DNA of 64,000 nt from Dryocola sp. LX212 (GCA_041504365.1 CP167917.1:2170001-2234000); one strand, 5' to 3'. Counted from the first letter of the stretch, positions 46,401 to 56,913 are shown. The notes: generated by a model not told the origin, from the sequence alone. Made by a program: numbers and translations.

Positions 46401-47212
46401 AGGATAAAACGTTAATCATCATAGCTGGCTTCTGTGTGTTATTTATTGTTGGATTGATAATATTATCCAATTTACCCACCGTGGGCGCGAGTTTTGGCTA
46501 CGGAATGCCCCGTCCAGCCAGGGCTGATAATGACGACAGGGTCGTGGTGACAGATGCACCGCCGCAGGTCGTGTTCCGCATTGACGATCACCGCTTTCTG
46601 ACGCTGGAGAACTATATTGCCTGTGATAAAAGCGGGCAGATTTATTACCACGATACGAAGATGGGGATTAAAACGAGAGTCGATACTGTTAATCGTGACT
46701 ACCATAAGGATGACGGAATAGTTGTAAAAAACTATCTGGTAGGCGATGAGCAGATCCAGTTAAAGAATGTCGAAAATGGCATTATGGCCTATAGCGGTAT
46801 ATTGCTGTACGACGCGACTAATGGCGTGCTGGCTTTCCCCTATGTTAATAATACATGGAGCGGATGCGATAATAATCGGGGGTGCTATCAGGGAGCGATG
46901 GTTTCAACAGATCAAGGCAGAACATTCTATGGCCGTATTTATGAAAAGTCTTTTAATGGGCCAAGTATTAGTACTGTGATTACTGTTAGTAATGAAGCTT
47001 TCTACAGAGGTAATGATTACGGTTATGGAGTAAAGAAAATACCTTTTGTTTATGGAAAAAAACTTACGGATAATGTCACTGAAAACAACGAGGTTAAATT
47101 TGATAAGGAAACCCTGAAAAACAGAAAATACGATATTCGCTTTCATTGTGATAACACGATTAAGCCAGCGGAAATTCGATTTGTTAAATTCAAACGGACG
47201 ATGGAAGAATGA
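46397..47212 (+). CDS. tli3: Tli3-type immunity protein, copy 2 (adjacent to the intact lipase)
   Basis: 271 residues, same layout as copy 1: N-terminal helix, then a periplasmic domain. It is the copy directly upstream of the complete lipase gene, with an ATGA overlap, and so the likely cognate immunity protein. Variable region residues about 165-225 differ from copy 1 at many positions (GRIYEKSFNGPSISTVITVS against DRIYERSSNNPSVRTVFTVG). Confidence 0.78.
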   Translation: MKDKTLIIIAGFCVLFIVGLIILSNLPTVGASFGYGMPRPARADNDDRVVVTDAPPQVVFRIDDHRFLTLENYIACDKSGQIYYHDTKMGIKTRVDTVNRDYHKDDGIVVKNYLVGDEQIQLKNVENGIMAYSGILLYDATNGVLAFPYVNNTWSGCDNNRGCYQGAMVSTDQGRTFYGRIYEKSFNGPSISTVITVSNEAFYRGNDYGYGVKKIPFVYGKKLTDNVTENNEVKFDKETLKNRKYDIRFHCDNTIKPAEIRFVKFKRTMEE

Positions 47213-49137
47213 GTAAAAATAATACGGAACCAACCCGGGTACTGGAAACCTGCGCTGATGATAATGGTCGCCCTTTTTGGAAAAGTTTTGCTTCTCCTAA
47301 ATCTGTGAAAGTGCGTGGTGAGTGTCAGCTTCCGCCCCATTTACCTGGGATTGTTATTTTTGTTCACGGTGTTAACTCTACCGGAGAGTGGTATGAAATT
47401 GCGGAAAAAAACCTTTGTGCAGGATTTAACGATCGGCTTGGGCTTACCGATACCCGCTATAAGTTAAGCAAAAATATTTATAGCTGCGATGGCGACGCTG
47501 CTGATAAGGGATTCAGGCGATTAGTGCAGGAAGGTCGTTCTCCGGTGATCCGGTTTTACTGGGGTTATCGTTCTGCCGAAGGGGAGGAGGGGAAATATAA
47601 AATCCCGCTGGTCAATATTCGTAATGAAGATTATCACCAGCTTATCGCGGAGGGCATGCCTGAAGAAGAGGTTCGGAAAAAAGGCCCCTTTTTCTGGGGC
47701 GGGGGGCCGTTTCAGAACGGTACCACCCAACTGGTGTCACTGTGGAGTAAAGCGGGGTTTAAAGCGAACGTTCTGGGCGTGGTTCCCGTTCAGCAGTTTG
47801 CCCCCGATCTGGATCGTCTGTTAACTGACGCCCCGCCCAGAGAATACTACGCCCATGCGGCAAAGCGCCTGGCGGATTTAGTGGATTTAATTCGTGAACA
47901 ATACCCTCACGATACGGTAAGTATTATCTCCCACAGCCAGGGGACGATGATTGCCATGGCGGCGACAGCGCTGGCTAAAAAAGCACCTGATGCGCTGTTT
48001 ATTCTTAACTCGCCGTATGCCATGGAAGCCAAAATGACAGACAGCCTGGCCCTGCCTGCTGATGAAGTCTCTTCGGGCACTGCCCGTAGCCAGACGTTAT
48101 CGGCAATTGTGGATAAAATTGCCGCACGGGCCGGGGTCTTAAAACCCGACGATTATAATGCACTGTGCGTCGGAAAAACGGACGATAAAAAACGCTGGGC
48201 GCCGGATGTAACCTTGCCCTCAGCAAGTGTTGAAGCAAGAATCCCGGAGCGCGATAACCATGGGCGGTTTTATATTTACTGCAACCCGCATGACAGGGTG
48301 ATGGGCGCCAGCCCACTCCTGAGCCTTGGCTGGCAGGGGCTGAAAAACAACCCGGATGGCAGTCCCCACCCTTTGCTTGAACAGCATAAAGGGCACCTTT
48401 ACCAGCGTATTCTGGCACGCTGGCTCCCCTGCGGCGATACCCCGGAGCCCAGAACCTCCTTTACCCCAACCGATGGTAAGCCATTCTGGGATGATGATGG
48501 CGACTGGTTAACCTATAACAATCCGGGCTACTGGACACTGAATGTTAATGGTGAAAAGGTTCCTAAACCAATTAAGGTAGTTGAGTTAACACAATTAGGA
48601 TTTGATCAGACACGTGGTGGTAAAAAAGAAATTCCGGGTGAAAAATATGGTTATGGATGGGGACAGCTTGATAAAGATGCGCATGAAAAAAATAATTTAG
48701 ATATTCCCAATGACGATACCTATCAGAACTATATCAATCTGTACCCATTTGAACAGGTTCTGACGGGGTATGAGCAGGTTGGTTATACCCGTCTTCCCCG
48801 CTATCGTCGTGAAACGGTGGAAGAACGCCATATCCGCGTGGGGAAATATATCTCCCAACCTACGGATCACAGCACCTTGCCTAAAAGCGAAATGTTTATG
48901 CGTCGGGTTGTCGCCTATGATATTCCGATCGGGTTTTGTGATGCCAGTCGAAATAAAGCCTTCATGGCAAAGTTAAGGGCTTTTGCTGACTGGACGCAGG
49001 GTTATGACAGTTATATGGAGAAAGGGATATTGAATGTGCCTCCAAAACCTGAAATCTTAAATGATGAGTCTACCTCTGATGTGACCGAGAGAAAGAATCG
49101 TAGCATGGGACGGCCTGTAGCCAAAAACCACTGGTAA
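47209..49137 (+). CDS. tle3: Tle3-type phospholipase effector of type VI secretion
   Basis: 642 residues. Alpha/beta-hydrolase core: HGVNSTGEWYEIA oxyanion region near residue 53, nucleophile Ser in SIISHSQGTMIAMA (S-x-S-x-G form of GxSxG) near 245, a likely acid in YCNPHDRVMG and catalytic His in EQHKGHLYQR. The C-terminal 200 residues fit the DUF3274-type extension of Tle3. The first 30 residues recur in two gene remnants. It should be carried by the VgrG tail and cleave phospholipids in the periplasm of a rival. No signal peptide. Confidence 0.85.
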   Translation: MSKNNTEPTRVLETCADDNGRPFWKSFASPKSVKVRGECQLPPHLPGIVIFVHGVNSTGEWYEIAEKNLCAGFNDRLGLTDTRYKLSKNIYSCDGDAADKGFRRLVQEGRSPVIRFYWGYRSAEGEEGKYKIPLVNIRNEDYHQLIAEGMPEEEVRKKGPFFWGGGPFQNGTTQLVSLWSKAGFKANVLGVVPVQQFAPDLDRLLTDAPPREYYAHAAKRLADLVDLIREQYPHDTVSIISHSQGTMIAMAATALAKKAPDALFILNSPYAMEAKMTDSLALPADEVSSGTARSQTLSAIVDKIAARAGVLKPDDYNALCVGKTDDKKRWAPDVTLPSASVEARIPERDNHGRFYIYCNPHDRVMGASPLLSLGWQGLKNNPDGSPHPLLEQHKGHLYQRILARWLPCGDTPEPRTSFTPTDGKPFWDDDGDWLTYNNPGYWTLNVNGEKVPKPIKVVELTQLGFDQTRGGKKEIPGEKYGYGWGQLDKDAHEKNNLDIPNDDTYQNYINLYPFEQVLTGYEQVGYTRLPRYRRETVEERHIRVGKYISQPTDHSTLPKSEMFMRRVVAYDIPIGFCDASRNKAFMAKLRAFADWTQGYDSYMEKGILNVPPKPEILNDESTSDVTERKNRSMGRPVAKNHW

Positions 49138-49147
49138 AGGGAATTAA

Positions 49148-49278
49148 GATACCGTACCAGGTTACCTGGTGGAAAAGTGGTTGAAGGTATTACCTCTGAA
49201 GCTGGAGAAACCTCTTTAACCCAATCGCAGGCGACTGATGACATGGAAATCACCTGGCTGGAGAGAGTAATTAAATGA
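49148..49278 (+). pseudogene. Second remnant of vgrG 3' end (43 codons)
   Basis: Encodes the last 43 residues of the VgrG transthyretin-like tail with substitutions (RYRTRLPGGKVVEGITSEAG against RYRIRLPGGKVVEGVTSETG), ending in TGA over the tli3 copy 3 start. It begins 10 bases after the lipase stop. Confidence 0.92.
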
Positions 49279-50093
49279 AGGATAAAACGTTAATCATTAT
49301 AGCTGGCTTCTGTGTGTTATTTATTGTTGGATTGATAATATTATCCAATTTACCCACTGTGGGCGGGAGTTTTGGCTATGGAATGCCCCGTCCAGCCAGG
49401 GCTGATAATGACGACAGGGTCGTGGTGACAGATGCACCGCCGCAGGTCGTGTTCCGCATTGACGATCACCGTTTTCTGACGCTGGAGAACTATATTGCCT
49501 GTGATAAAAGCGGGCAGATTTATTACCATGATACAAATTTGGGCATTAAGACCAGGGTTGATACCGTTGATCGCGATTACCATAAAGATGACGGAACAGT
49601 GATAAAAAACTATCTGGTAGGCGATGAGCAGATCCAGTTAAAGAATGTAAAAAATGGTATTATGGCCTATAGAGGAATATTGCTGTACGACGCGACTAAT
49701 GGCGCGCTGGCTTTTCCCTATGTTAATAATACATGGAGCGGATGCGATAATAACCGGGGGTGCTATCAGGGAGCGATGGTTTCAACGGATGGAGGGAAAA
49801 CATTTTACGATCGAATTTACGAAAAATCCTCAAGTCATCCTCATAGTGGTACTGTTTTTACGGTTGGTAATAATGTTTTCTTTAGAGGTGATGACTATGA
49901 CTATGGGATAAAGAGGATACCTTTTGTTTATGGTAAAAGCCTTTCGGATAACGTTACTGAAAACAGAAGCGTTAAATTTGATAAGGAAACCCTGAAAAAC
50001 AGAAAATACGACATTCGTTTTCATTGTGATAGCAATATTAAGCCAACGAAAATTCGATTTGTGAAATTTAAAAGGGAGATGAAAAGTGAATAA
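49275..50093 (+). CDS. tli3: Tli3-type immunity protein, copy 3 (orphan)
   Basis: 272 residues, same fold and N-terminal anchor as the other copies. The variable stretch (KSSSHPHSGTVFTVGNNVFF, DDYDYGIKRIP) and tail (KREMKSE) differ. No complete lipase follows, only a 31-codon remnant, so it is an orphan immunity gene that may protect against a related but different lipase. Confidence 0.78.
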   Translation: MKDKTLIIIAGFCVLFIVGLIILSNLPTVGGSFGYGMPRPARADNDDRVVVTDAPPQVVFRIDDHRFLTLENYIACDKSGQIYYHDTNLGIKTRVDTVDRDYHKDDGTVIKNYLVGDEQIQLKNVKNGIMAYRGILLYDATNGALAFPYVNNTWSGCDNNRGCYQGAMVSTDGGKTFYDRIYEKSSSHPHSGTVFTVGNNVFFRGDDYDYGIKRIPFVYGKSLSDNVTENRSVKFDKETLKNRKYDIRFHCDSNIKPTKIRFVKFKREMKSE

Positions 50094-50181
50094 TAACAGC
50101 GCTGAGCCAACGCGGGTCCTGGATACCTGTATTGATGATAATGGGCGTGCCTCCTGGAAAAGCTTTGCCACTCCTAAATAA
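50086..50181 (+). pseudogene. Second remnant of tle3 5' end (31 codons, GTG start)
   Basis: Starts at GTG within the end of tli3 copy 3. It reads NNNSAEPTRVLDTCIDDNG then RASWKSFATPK and TAA. It is a diverged copy of the lipase N-terminus (NNTEPTRVLETCADDNG, RPFWKSFASPK), so it came from a different tle3 allele. Confidence 0.88.
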
Positions 50182-50261
50182 GGCGTGAGTATGCTTATAC
50201 TATTTTTTATATTTAGCGTGCTTTATAGAGTCAAATGAAATAGTTAAAAAGGAAATGGAAA

Positions 50262-50525
50262 ATGGAGAAAAACGTTGTTGTTTTAGGGGATGCCACTACG
50301 CATGGTGGCAAAGTCACTTCAGCCTCGTCCAGCTTCGATATCTCAGGGAAGAATGCTGCGCTTTTACACGATACTGTTTCATGCCCGAAGCACGGCACAA
50401 ACAAAATCATTGAGTGCGATGTTTCTGCATATGAAGAAAACGGTCGTGGAATCGTATTGCATGGTTGTAAAACGCAGTGCGGCGCGCGTGTCATTGCAAG
50501 CCGGCAGGATATGGAGGTTAGCTGA
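50262..50525 (+). CDS. PAAR spike-tip protein
   Basis: 87 residues, a bare PAAR domain (VVLGDATTHGGKVTSASSSF, DTVSCPKHGTNKI, HGCKTQCGARVIAS) with Cys/His positions for a metal. It would cap the VgrG trimer. Its stop overlaps the next ATG (ATGA). The 80 bases upstream hold an AT-rich promoter-like stretch. Confidence 0.88.
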   Translation: MEKNVVVLGDATTHGGKVTSASSSFDISGKNAALLHDTVSCPKHGTNKIIECDVSAYEENGRGIVLHGCKTQCGARVIASRQDMEVS

Positions 50526-51955
50526 TGGGATGGTCTCTGCCGGAGGTGCCTGAAAAAGAGCGGGCACCAGCCTGGTCGCCGTGGATCTGTCTGTTGATTA
50601 TTATCCTGGGTTTTTTCATTGGGTTGCTTGTTGCTGTACTAAAATCCCCAACCACAGGATTACCTTCGCTAAGCAGCGGGTACTGGCTGCCGCTGACAAT
50701 TTGGACATTTACGGGCATTTTGGCCGTCATTGCTGTCTACAGTTTCTGCTGGGAAATGCTGGCAACTCGTGTCTGGAACTGGAATGAGTGGTGCCGGAAC
50801 ACGCGTCTGAAATGGCGCTTACGCGCGCATCAGCATCTTGTCATTCTCAGCCATGTTTTCATCGCCGCAGATACGGGATTGCTGTCTCGTCTTGCACATA
50901 CACAAGAAGGGGATAGTGCGGACATACCGCCTTTAACGCTGTTGCCGGAAGAGCCCCTTACGCCCGGTATTTCACGTTTTGAGCAGCTACTTCGTCATCT
51001 CATTGCTCAGATAACGCCTTCTGTTCGTCGACGTTATCCCTCGGGCTCGCTCCAGATTATTGTTCAGACCAACGGTAGCGACAAAAACCGTGAATCTCAT
51101 TTATTCCATCGTATCTGGTCAGCTGGTTCCCCTCCCTGGAAAGCTGAGATTCATTTTCAGGACGTAGACCCATCCTTTGATGACTGGAATCAGTTTATGG
51201 GGCCAACAAAGCGGCCCGTTCTGGTTCTGGTGATGCACTATCGGCTACCCGATGATGTTCTGCCTGAATTTGCCAGCGCGTTGTTTATGGTACATCCGTC
51301 GATGCTAAATCAAGGTGAAGGAAAAAATGCGTTGCGGCTTTTCCGGGCGATGCCGCTCAACACCCGTACGCTTGAAACGGAACTCAGTGAATTACGGGAT
51401 ATGGCCCTCACGCCTGCCAGCAAAAAACACCTTATCTGGCACAGTGGGCTGTCAGATGCACCACGGCAGTCGATTAGCAGGGTGCTGAATGATCTGTCGG
51501 TTCCTCTGTACGATGGCATTGGTACTGGCGGTGTTATTGACTATGACAGTGCATGCGTCCGGTATAGCGGTCTTGCTGGCTGGGCAATGATTGGGGCTGC
51601 GGCCGAGATGGCGGCTTATGGCCCCGCCTGCCAGTGGCTCCTCCTCGAAGGTGAAGATGATGCCTGGGCGGTGGCACTCGGAAACTCTGCCCCCGCAGTC
51701 GGGCACGATCATTCGGTTATTCAGCCACCCTTTCCCGGGGGGTCTGTGCTGATGGCATTACTGCTCAACGCAGGACTGTACAGCCTGATGATCCACTATT
51801 TCCCTTCAACTGCATTCTCCTCGTCAGGGATCGCTCTTCTTCTGCTGTCACTAATAGTGACATTGCCCGGGCTGGCCATTTTGTTGAGACGAATTATAGC
51901 CCATTTTCAGCGCCCTGAATTTATCAGGGTTGCACGACACTCCGGAAAGGAATAA
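50525..51955 (+). CDS. Type VI-linked membrane protein of unknown function
   Basis: 476 residues. Two N-terminal membrane helices (ICLLIIILGFFIGLLVAVL; TIWTFTGILAVIAVYSF) and two near the C-terminus (residues about 400-450) enclose a large soluble middle region. It begins in the PAAR gene stop and ends five bases before tssM. A protein of this size and position often precedes tssM in enterobacterial type VI clusters. It could be an effector-loading or membrane-complex accessory. Not recognisably Tla3 (DUF2875). Function not assigned. Confidence 0.6.
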   Translation: MGWSLPEVPEKERAPAWSPWICLLIIILGFFIGLLVAVLKSPTTGLPSLSSGYWLPLTIWTFTGILAVIAVYSFCWEMLATRVWNWNEWCRNTRLKWRLRAHQHLVILSHVFIAADTGLLSRLAHTQEGDSADIPPLTLLPEEPLTPGISRFEQLLRHLIAQITPSVRRRYPSGSLQIIVQTNGSDKNRESHLFHRIWSAGSPPWKAEIHFQDVDPSFDDWNQFMGPTKRPVLVLVMHYRLPDDVLPEFASALFMVHPSMLNQGEGKNALRLFRAMPLNTRTLETELSELRDMALTPASKKHLIWHSGLSDAPRQSISRVLNDLSVPLYDGIGTGGVIDYDSACVRYSGLAGWAMIGAAAEMAAYGPACQWLLLEGEDDAWAVALGNSAPAVGHDHSVIQPPFPGGSVLMALLLNAGLYSLMIHYFPSTAFSSSGIALLLLSLIVTLPGLAILLRRIIAHFQRPEFIRVARHSGKE

Positions 51956-51960
51956 CCGGC

Positions 51961-54900
51961 ATGAAAAAGGTTTCGAAACCCATGGGAGCGGGGCTACTTA
52001 TCGTGGCAATCCTGTTTATGGTGCTCTTTGTTCTTGCACAGACAGCACAGTTGCCCTCCGGTAGCGGTGACGATAATTTCTGGTATGTGCTGGCAGGTTT
52101 CATCATCCTGAGTGCCACATTATGCACCGTGGTATTTTTTACTTTGCTCTGGCAACAAAATCCTTCTCCCGTTACGCCTGATGGTGAAAACAATCACAAT
52201 GGAGAAAGAGCGTCGGATCAATATGATTATTCAGCACTGATCAAACATCTTAGAAGACGGTACTTGATCTTCTGGCGTCGTAAAACCCGCCTGCTGCTGA
52301 TCACCGGCGACGAAGCCGCAATCGGGCAGCTGGTACCTGGCCTGCAGGAAAACCAGTGGCTTGAAGGTAACCGTACCGTTCTGCTTTACGGCGGCAGCCT
52401 GACCGCTGAGCCCGACAAGGAAAAATACACCGCGCTGCGCAAACTGCGCCGCGGACGCCCACTGGACGGGATTGTGCGTGTCATGCCGCAGTCGCTTAAT
52501 CTGACCCCGCGGATAAGTGACAACGATTTACGCGGCCTGGAAAAAATCAGCGAGCTGCTCCGTTATTCCGCCCCGGTCTGGCTGTGGCAGCTGTGCGACA
52601 GCACCTGGCCGCAGGCAAAACGCACTGAACAGGCGGTAGGGGCCAGTTTCCCGCTGCGTGCTAAGCCTGACGATATTACCCGCCAGCTTGAGCTGATGCT
52701 GCCGGCACTGCGCACGCAGGGGGTGAGTCAGGTCGCTGAGAACAACGGCCACGACTTCCTGCTGCGCCTGGGCCAGCACCTCAAAGACGGCGGTATCGCC
52801 CGCTGGGCCCAGCAGCTGGTGCCATGGCTGTCTGCCTCACAGCAGCGCGTGCCGCTGCGTGGCCTGATGTTCAGCCTGCCGGAGAATCAACCCGCTGATA
52901 CGTCAGAGGGAGCCGCTGCCTCTGCACTGGCCGATGCAGAAAAATATATCCCTGAATCACAACGCCATGCGCTGACCCTGCCGGTAACCTGGCAGGGCAT
53001 CGTGGACGACTGTATCCGTATTCGTGGCAGCCGTGTCGGCATGGCCTGGGAGCAGACGCTTGCCTGGACGCTGATGGCTATTATTGGTGTCTGGGGGGCG
53101 GGGACGCTGCTGTCGTTTGCGGTCAACCGTCTGCAGATTGTCTCTGTGGCGCAGCAGGCGCATGCCCTGGTGGAGCATCCTTCCGTCTCGGATTACCAGC
53201 TGACGGCCCTGCATACGCTGCGTAATGACGCCGGCCGCCTGCAGCACCGTGTTCAGGAAGGTGCACCCTGGTACCAGCGCTTCGGTCTGGACCATAACCG
53301 GCAGCTGCTCGACGCGATGCTGCCCTGGTACGGCGTGGCGAACAACCGCCTGATACGCGACCCGGCAAATGCCGCCCTGACGCAGAAGCTCAGCGCGCTG
53401 GCAAACTCCGCGCCCAACGGCGACCAGCGGGCACGGCTGGCGAAGCCGGGCTATGACCAGCTGAAAGCCTGGCTGATGATGTCCCGTCCGGATAAAGCCG
53501 ACGGCGCATTTTTCGCGCAGACCATGAAGGCCGTGCAGCCGACGCGCACGGGTATCTCAACCGGCCTGTGGCAAAGCCTGTCGCCGGATTTGTGGGCGTT
53601 TTATCTCTCCGCACTGCCAGCGCAGCCGCAGTGGAAAATCACCCCGGACATGCAGCTGGTCAGCCAGAGCCGCCAGGTGCTGCTGCAGCAGATAGGGCGG
53701 CGCAACGCGGAAAGCACGCTGTACGAGAACATGCTCAAATCCGTGCGTCGTAACTTTGCCGATGTCTCTCTGGAGGACATGACCAGCGGTACCGACGCCC
53801 GCCGCCTGTTTACCACCGATGAGGTGGTGCCGGGCATGTTCACCCGCCAGGCATGGGAAGGGGGCATTCAGCAGGCGATTGAGAAGGCGGCACGTTCACG
53901 CCGGGATGAAATTGACTGGGTGCTCAGCGACTCCCATCAGGCCGTATCGGCTGACCTGTCGCCGGAGGCCCTGAAGGCGCGTCTGACGCAGCGCTACTTC
54001 GCCGACTTTGCCGGCAGCTGGCTGAGCTTCCTCAACGGCCTGCGGCTTAATCCGGCAAATAATATTGCGGACGTCACCGACCAGCTGACGCTGATGAGCG
54101 ATGTCCGCCAGTCTCCGCTGATTGCCCTGATGAACACCATTGCCTGGCAGGGGCAGACCGGCCAGCAAAGCGAAGGGCTTTCCGATTCCATCCTCAAATC
54201 GGCTAAAGACCTGGTGGGTGGAAAAGACAAACCCGCGATTGACCAGTCTGCATCAGGCCCGCAGGGGCCGCTCGATGAAACCTTTAGCCCGCTGCTGATG
54301 CTGATGGGTAAAAACAAAGGCAGCAACGTCATGCCGGCTGACACCTCCCTGAGCCTGCAGACGTATCTGACCCGCATCACCCGCGTGCGTCTGCGTCTGC
54401 AACAGGTGGCCAGCGCTTCCGACCCGCAGGAGATGATGCAGACCCTGGCGCAGACCGTGTTCCAGGGGAAAAGCGTGGACCTGACCGACACCCAGCAGTA
54501 CGGCAGCCTGATTTCCGCAAGCCTTGGCGAGGAGTGGAGCGGCTTTGGCAGCACGATGTTTGTGCAGCCGCTGACCCAGGCCTGGGAGACCGTGCTTCAG
54601 CCGTCGGCGGCCAGCCTCAATGACAAGTGGAGCCGCTCCGTGGTGGCGAACTGGCACACCGCCTTTGACGGGCGCTTCCCGTTTGCGGCGAGCAAAAGTG
54701 ATGCCTCCCTGCCGATGCTGGCTGAGTTTTTGCGCAAGGACAGCGGACGCATTGAGCGCTTCCTGACGACGGAGCTCAGCGGCGTGCTGCACAAGGAGGG
54801 CAGCCAGTGGGTGCCGGATAAGGTCAACGGCCAGGGGCTGAGCTTTAACCCGGCCTTCCTGCGGGCGATGAATCAGCTGAGCCAGCTGTCAGACATTCTG

Positions 54901-55377
54901 TTCACCGACGGCAGCCAGGGCATCAGCTTTGAGCTGCAGGCGCGTCCTGTACCGCAGGTGGTGGAAACCCAGCTGACCATTGACGGTCAGAAGCTGCACT
55001 ACTTCAATCAGATGGCTGACTGGCAGTCCTTCCGCTGGCCGGGAGACACGTACAGGCCGGGAACCATGCTGACCTGGACCACCGTTAACGCCGGCGCGCG
55101 CCTGTTCGGGGATTACAGCGGGACCTGGGGCTTCATTCGCTGGCTGGAGCAGGGCAAACGCCGACAGCTCGACCGCAGCCAGTGGATGATGAGCTTTACC
55201 GCGCCGGACGGTCGAACCCTGCAGTGGGTGCTGCGCTCACAGCTGGGCAAAGGACCGCTGGCACTGCTGGCACTTCGCGGTTTCACGCTGCCGGACCAGA
55301 TATTCAGTGTCGACAGCGCGGCCACGTTTGAGCCGTCTGGCACGGATGCCATTCCTCGGCCTGCTGGCGCCGGATAA
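51961..55377 (+). CDS. tssM: TssM/IcmF inner-membrane protein of type VI secretion
   Basis: 1138 residues. Two N-terminal helices (residues about 9-28 and 40-63), a cytoplasmic domain, a third helix near 365-385 (TLAWTLMAIIGVWGAGTLLSF), then a long periplasmic region ending in the IcmF C-terminal domain (FSVDSAATFEPSG). TssM spans the envelope with TssJ and TssL. The cytoplasmic domain has LLLITGDEAAIGQLV where many homologues have a Walker A loop, so no nucleotide-binding motif is seen. None of its usual neighbours (tssA, tssF, tssG, tssJ, tssL) follow; frmR does. Confidence 0.93.
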   Translation: MKKVSKPMGAGLLIVAILFMVLFVLAQTAQLPSGSGDDNFWYVLAGFIILSATLCTVVFFTLLWQQNPSPVTPDGENNHNGERASDQYDYSALIKHLRRRYLIFWRRKTRLLLITGDEAAIGQLVPGLQENQWLEGNRTVLLYGGSLTAEPDKEKYTALRKLRRGRPLDGIVRVMPQSLNLTPRISDNDLRGLEKISELLRYSAPVWLWQLCDSTWPQAKRTEQAVGASFPLRAKPDDITRQLELMLPALRTQGVSQVAENNGHDFLLRLGQHLKDGGIARWAQQLVPWLSASQQRVPLRGLMFSLPENQPADTSEGAAASALADAEKYIPESQRHALTLPVTWQGIVDDCIRIRGSRVGMAWEQTLAWTLMAIIGVWGAGTLLSFAVNRLQIVSVAQQAHALVEHPSVSDYQLTALHTLRNDAGRLQHRVQEGAPWYQRFGLDHNRQLLDAMLPWYGVANNRLIRDPANAALTQKLSALANSAPNGDQRARLAKPGYDQLKAWLMMSRPDKADGAFFAQTMKAVQPTRTGISTGLWQSLSPDLWAFYLSALPAQPQWKITPDMQLVSQSRQVLLQQIGRRNAESTLYENMLKSVRRNFADVSLEDMTSGTDARRLFTTDEVVPGMFTRQAWEGGIQQAIEKAARSRRDEIDWVLSDSHQAVSADLSPEALKARLTQRYFADFAGSWLSFLNGLRLNPANNIADVTDQLTLMSDVRQSPLIALMNTIAWQGQTGQQSEGLSDSILKSAKDLVGGKDKPAIDQSASGPQGPLDETFSPLLMLMGKNKGSNVMPADTSLSLQTYLTRITRVRLRLQQVASASDPQEMMQTLAQTVFQGKSVDLTDTQQYGSLISASLGEEWSGFGSTMFVQPLTQAWETVLQPSAASLNDKWSRSVVANWHTAFDGRFPFAASKSDASLPMLAEFLRKDSGRIERFLTTELSGVLHKEGSQWVPDKVNGQGLSFNPAFLRAMNQLSQLSDILFTDGSQGISFELQARPVPQVVETQLTIDGQKLHYFNQMADWQSFRWPGDTYRPGTMLTWTTVNAGARLFGDYSGTWGFIRWLEQGKRRQLDRSQWMMSFTAPDGRTLQWVLRSQLGKGPLALLALRGFTLPDQIFSVDSAATFEPSGTDAIPRPAGAG

Positions 55378-55449
55378 CACTGTGAAGGTTAGCCCGTACC
55401 GTGAAAATAGTTAAAAGATAATGATTACCCGGGCCCTAATTACATGTAC

Positions 55450-55468
55450 GATACCCCCCTATAGTATC
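55450..55468. promoter_or_regulatory. Putative FrmR operator
   Basis: GATACCCCCCTATAGTATC, a palindrome with a C-tract, the kind of site bound by FrmR/RcnR-family repressors. It is 11 bases before frmR and overlaps its promoter region. Confidence 0.7.
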
Positions 55469-55479
55469 AGGAGGCCGCT

Positions 55480-55755
55480 ATGCCCCATTCACCGGAAGAC
55501 AAAAAACGCATTCTGACCCGCGTGCGCCGCATTCGCGGTCAGACGGAGGCGATTGAGCGCGCGCTGGAAAACGGCGATCCCTGCATCGCTATTCTGCAGC
55601 AGATCGCCGCCGTTCGCGGTGCCGCTAACGGCCTGATGGGCGAGATGATGGAAATCCACCTGAAGGATGAGCTGGTCGCGGGGGAGACCTCCGAGGAGCA
55701 GCGCGCCGTGCGTATGGCGGAAGTCGGTAATCTGATCCGCTCTTATCTAAAATAA
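55480..55755 (+). CDS. frmR: Formaldehyde-sensing transcriptional repressor
   Basis: 91 residues, the exact E. coli length. CsoR/RcnR-type helical protein with the formaldehyde-crosslinking residues Pro2 (MPHSPEDK) and Cys35 (NGDPCIAILQQ). It represses frmRA until formaldehyde joins these residues. It follows its operator by 11 bases, and AGGAGG precedes the ATG. Confidence 0.94.
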   Translation: MPHSPEDKKRILTRVRRIRGQTEAIERALENGDPCIAILQQIAAVRGAANGLMGEMMEIHLKDELVAGETSEEQRAVRMAEVGNLIRSYLK

Positions 55756-55771
55756 ATACATTCCCACCTGA

Positions 55772-56905
<1,134 letters not shown>

Positions 56906-56913
56906 ACTCATGC

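Noticed and set aside
45423-50093. The triplicated tli3 region as an assembly error
   Set aside because: The copies differ at many residues, the scars differ in length (31 and 43, 18 and 31 codons), and each junction is in a different place, which a simple misassembly would not give.
42925-55377. A prophage origin for the VgrG/PAAR island
   Set aside because: VgrG and PAAR resemble phage spike parts, but TssM, the lipase and its immunity genes are type VI components; no integrase, capsid or lysis genes are seen.
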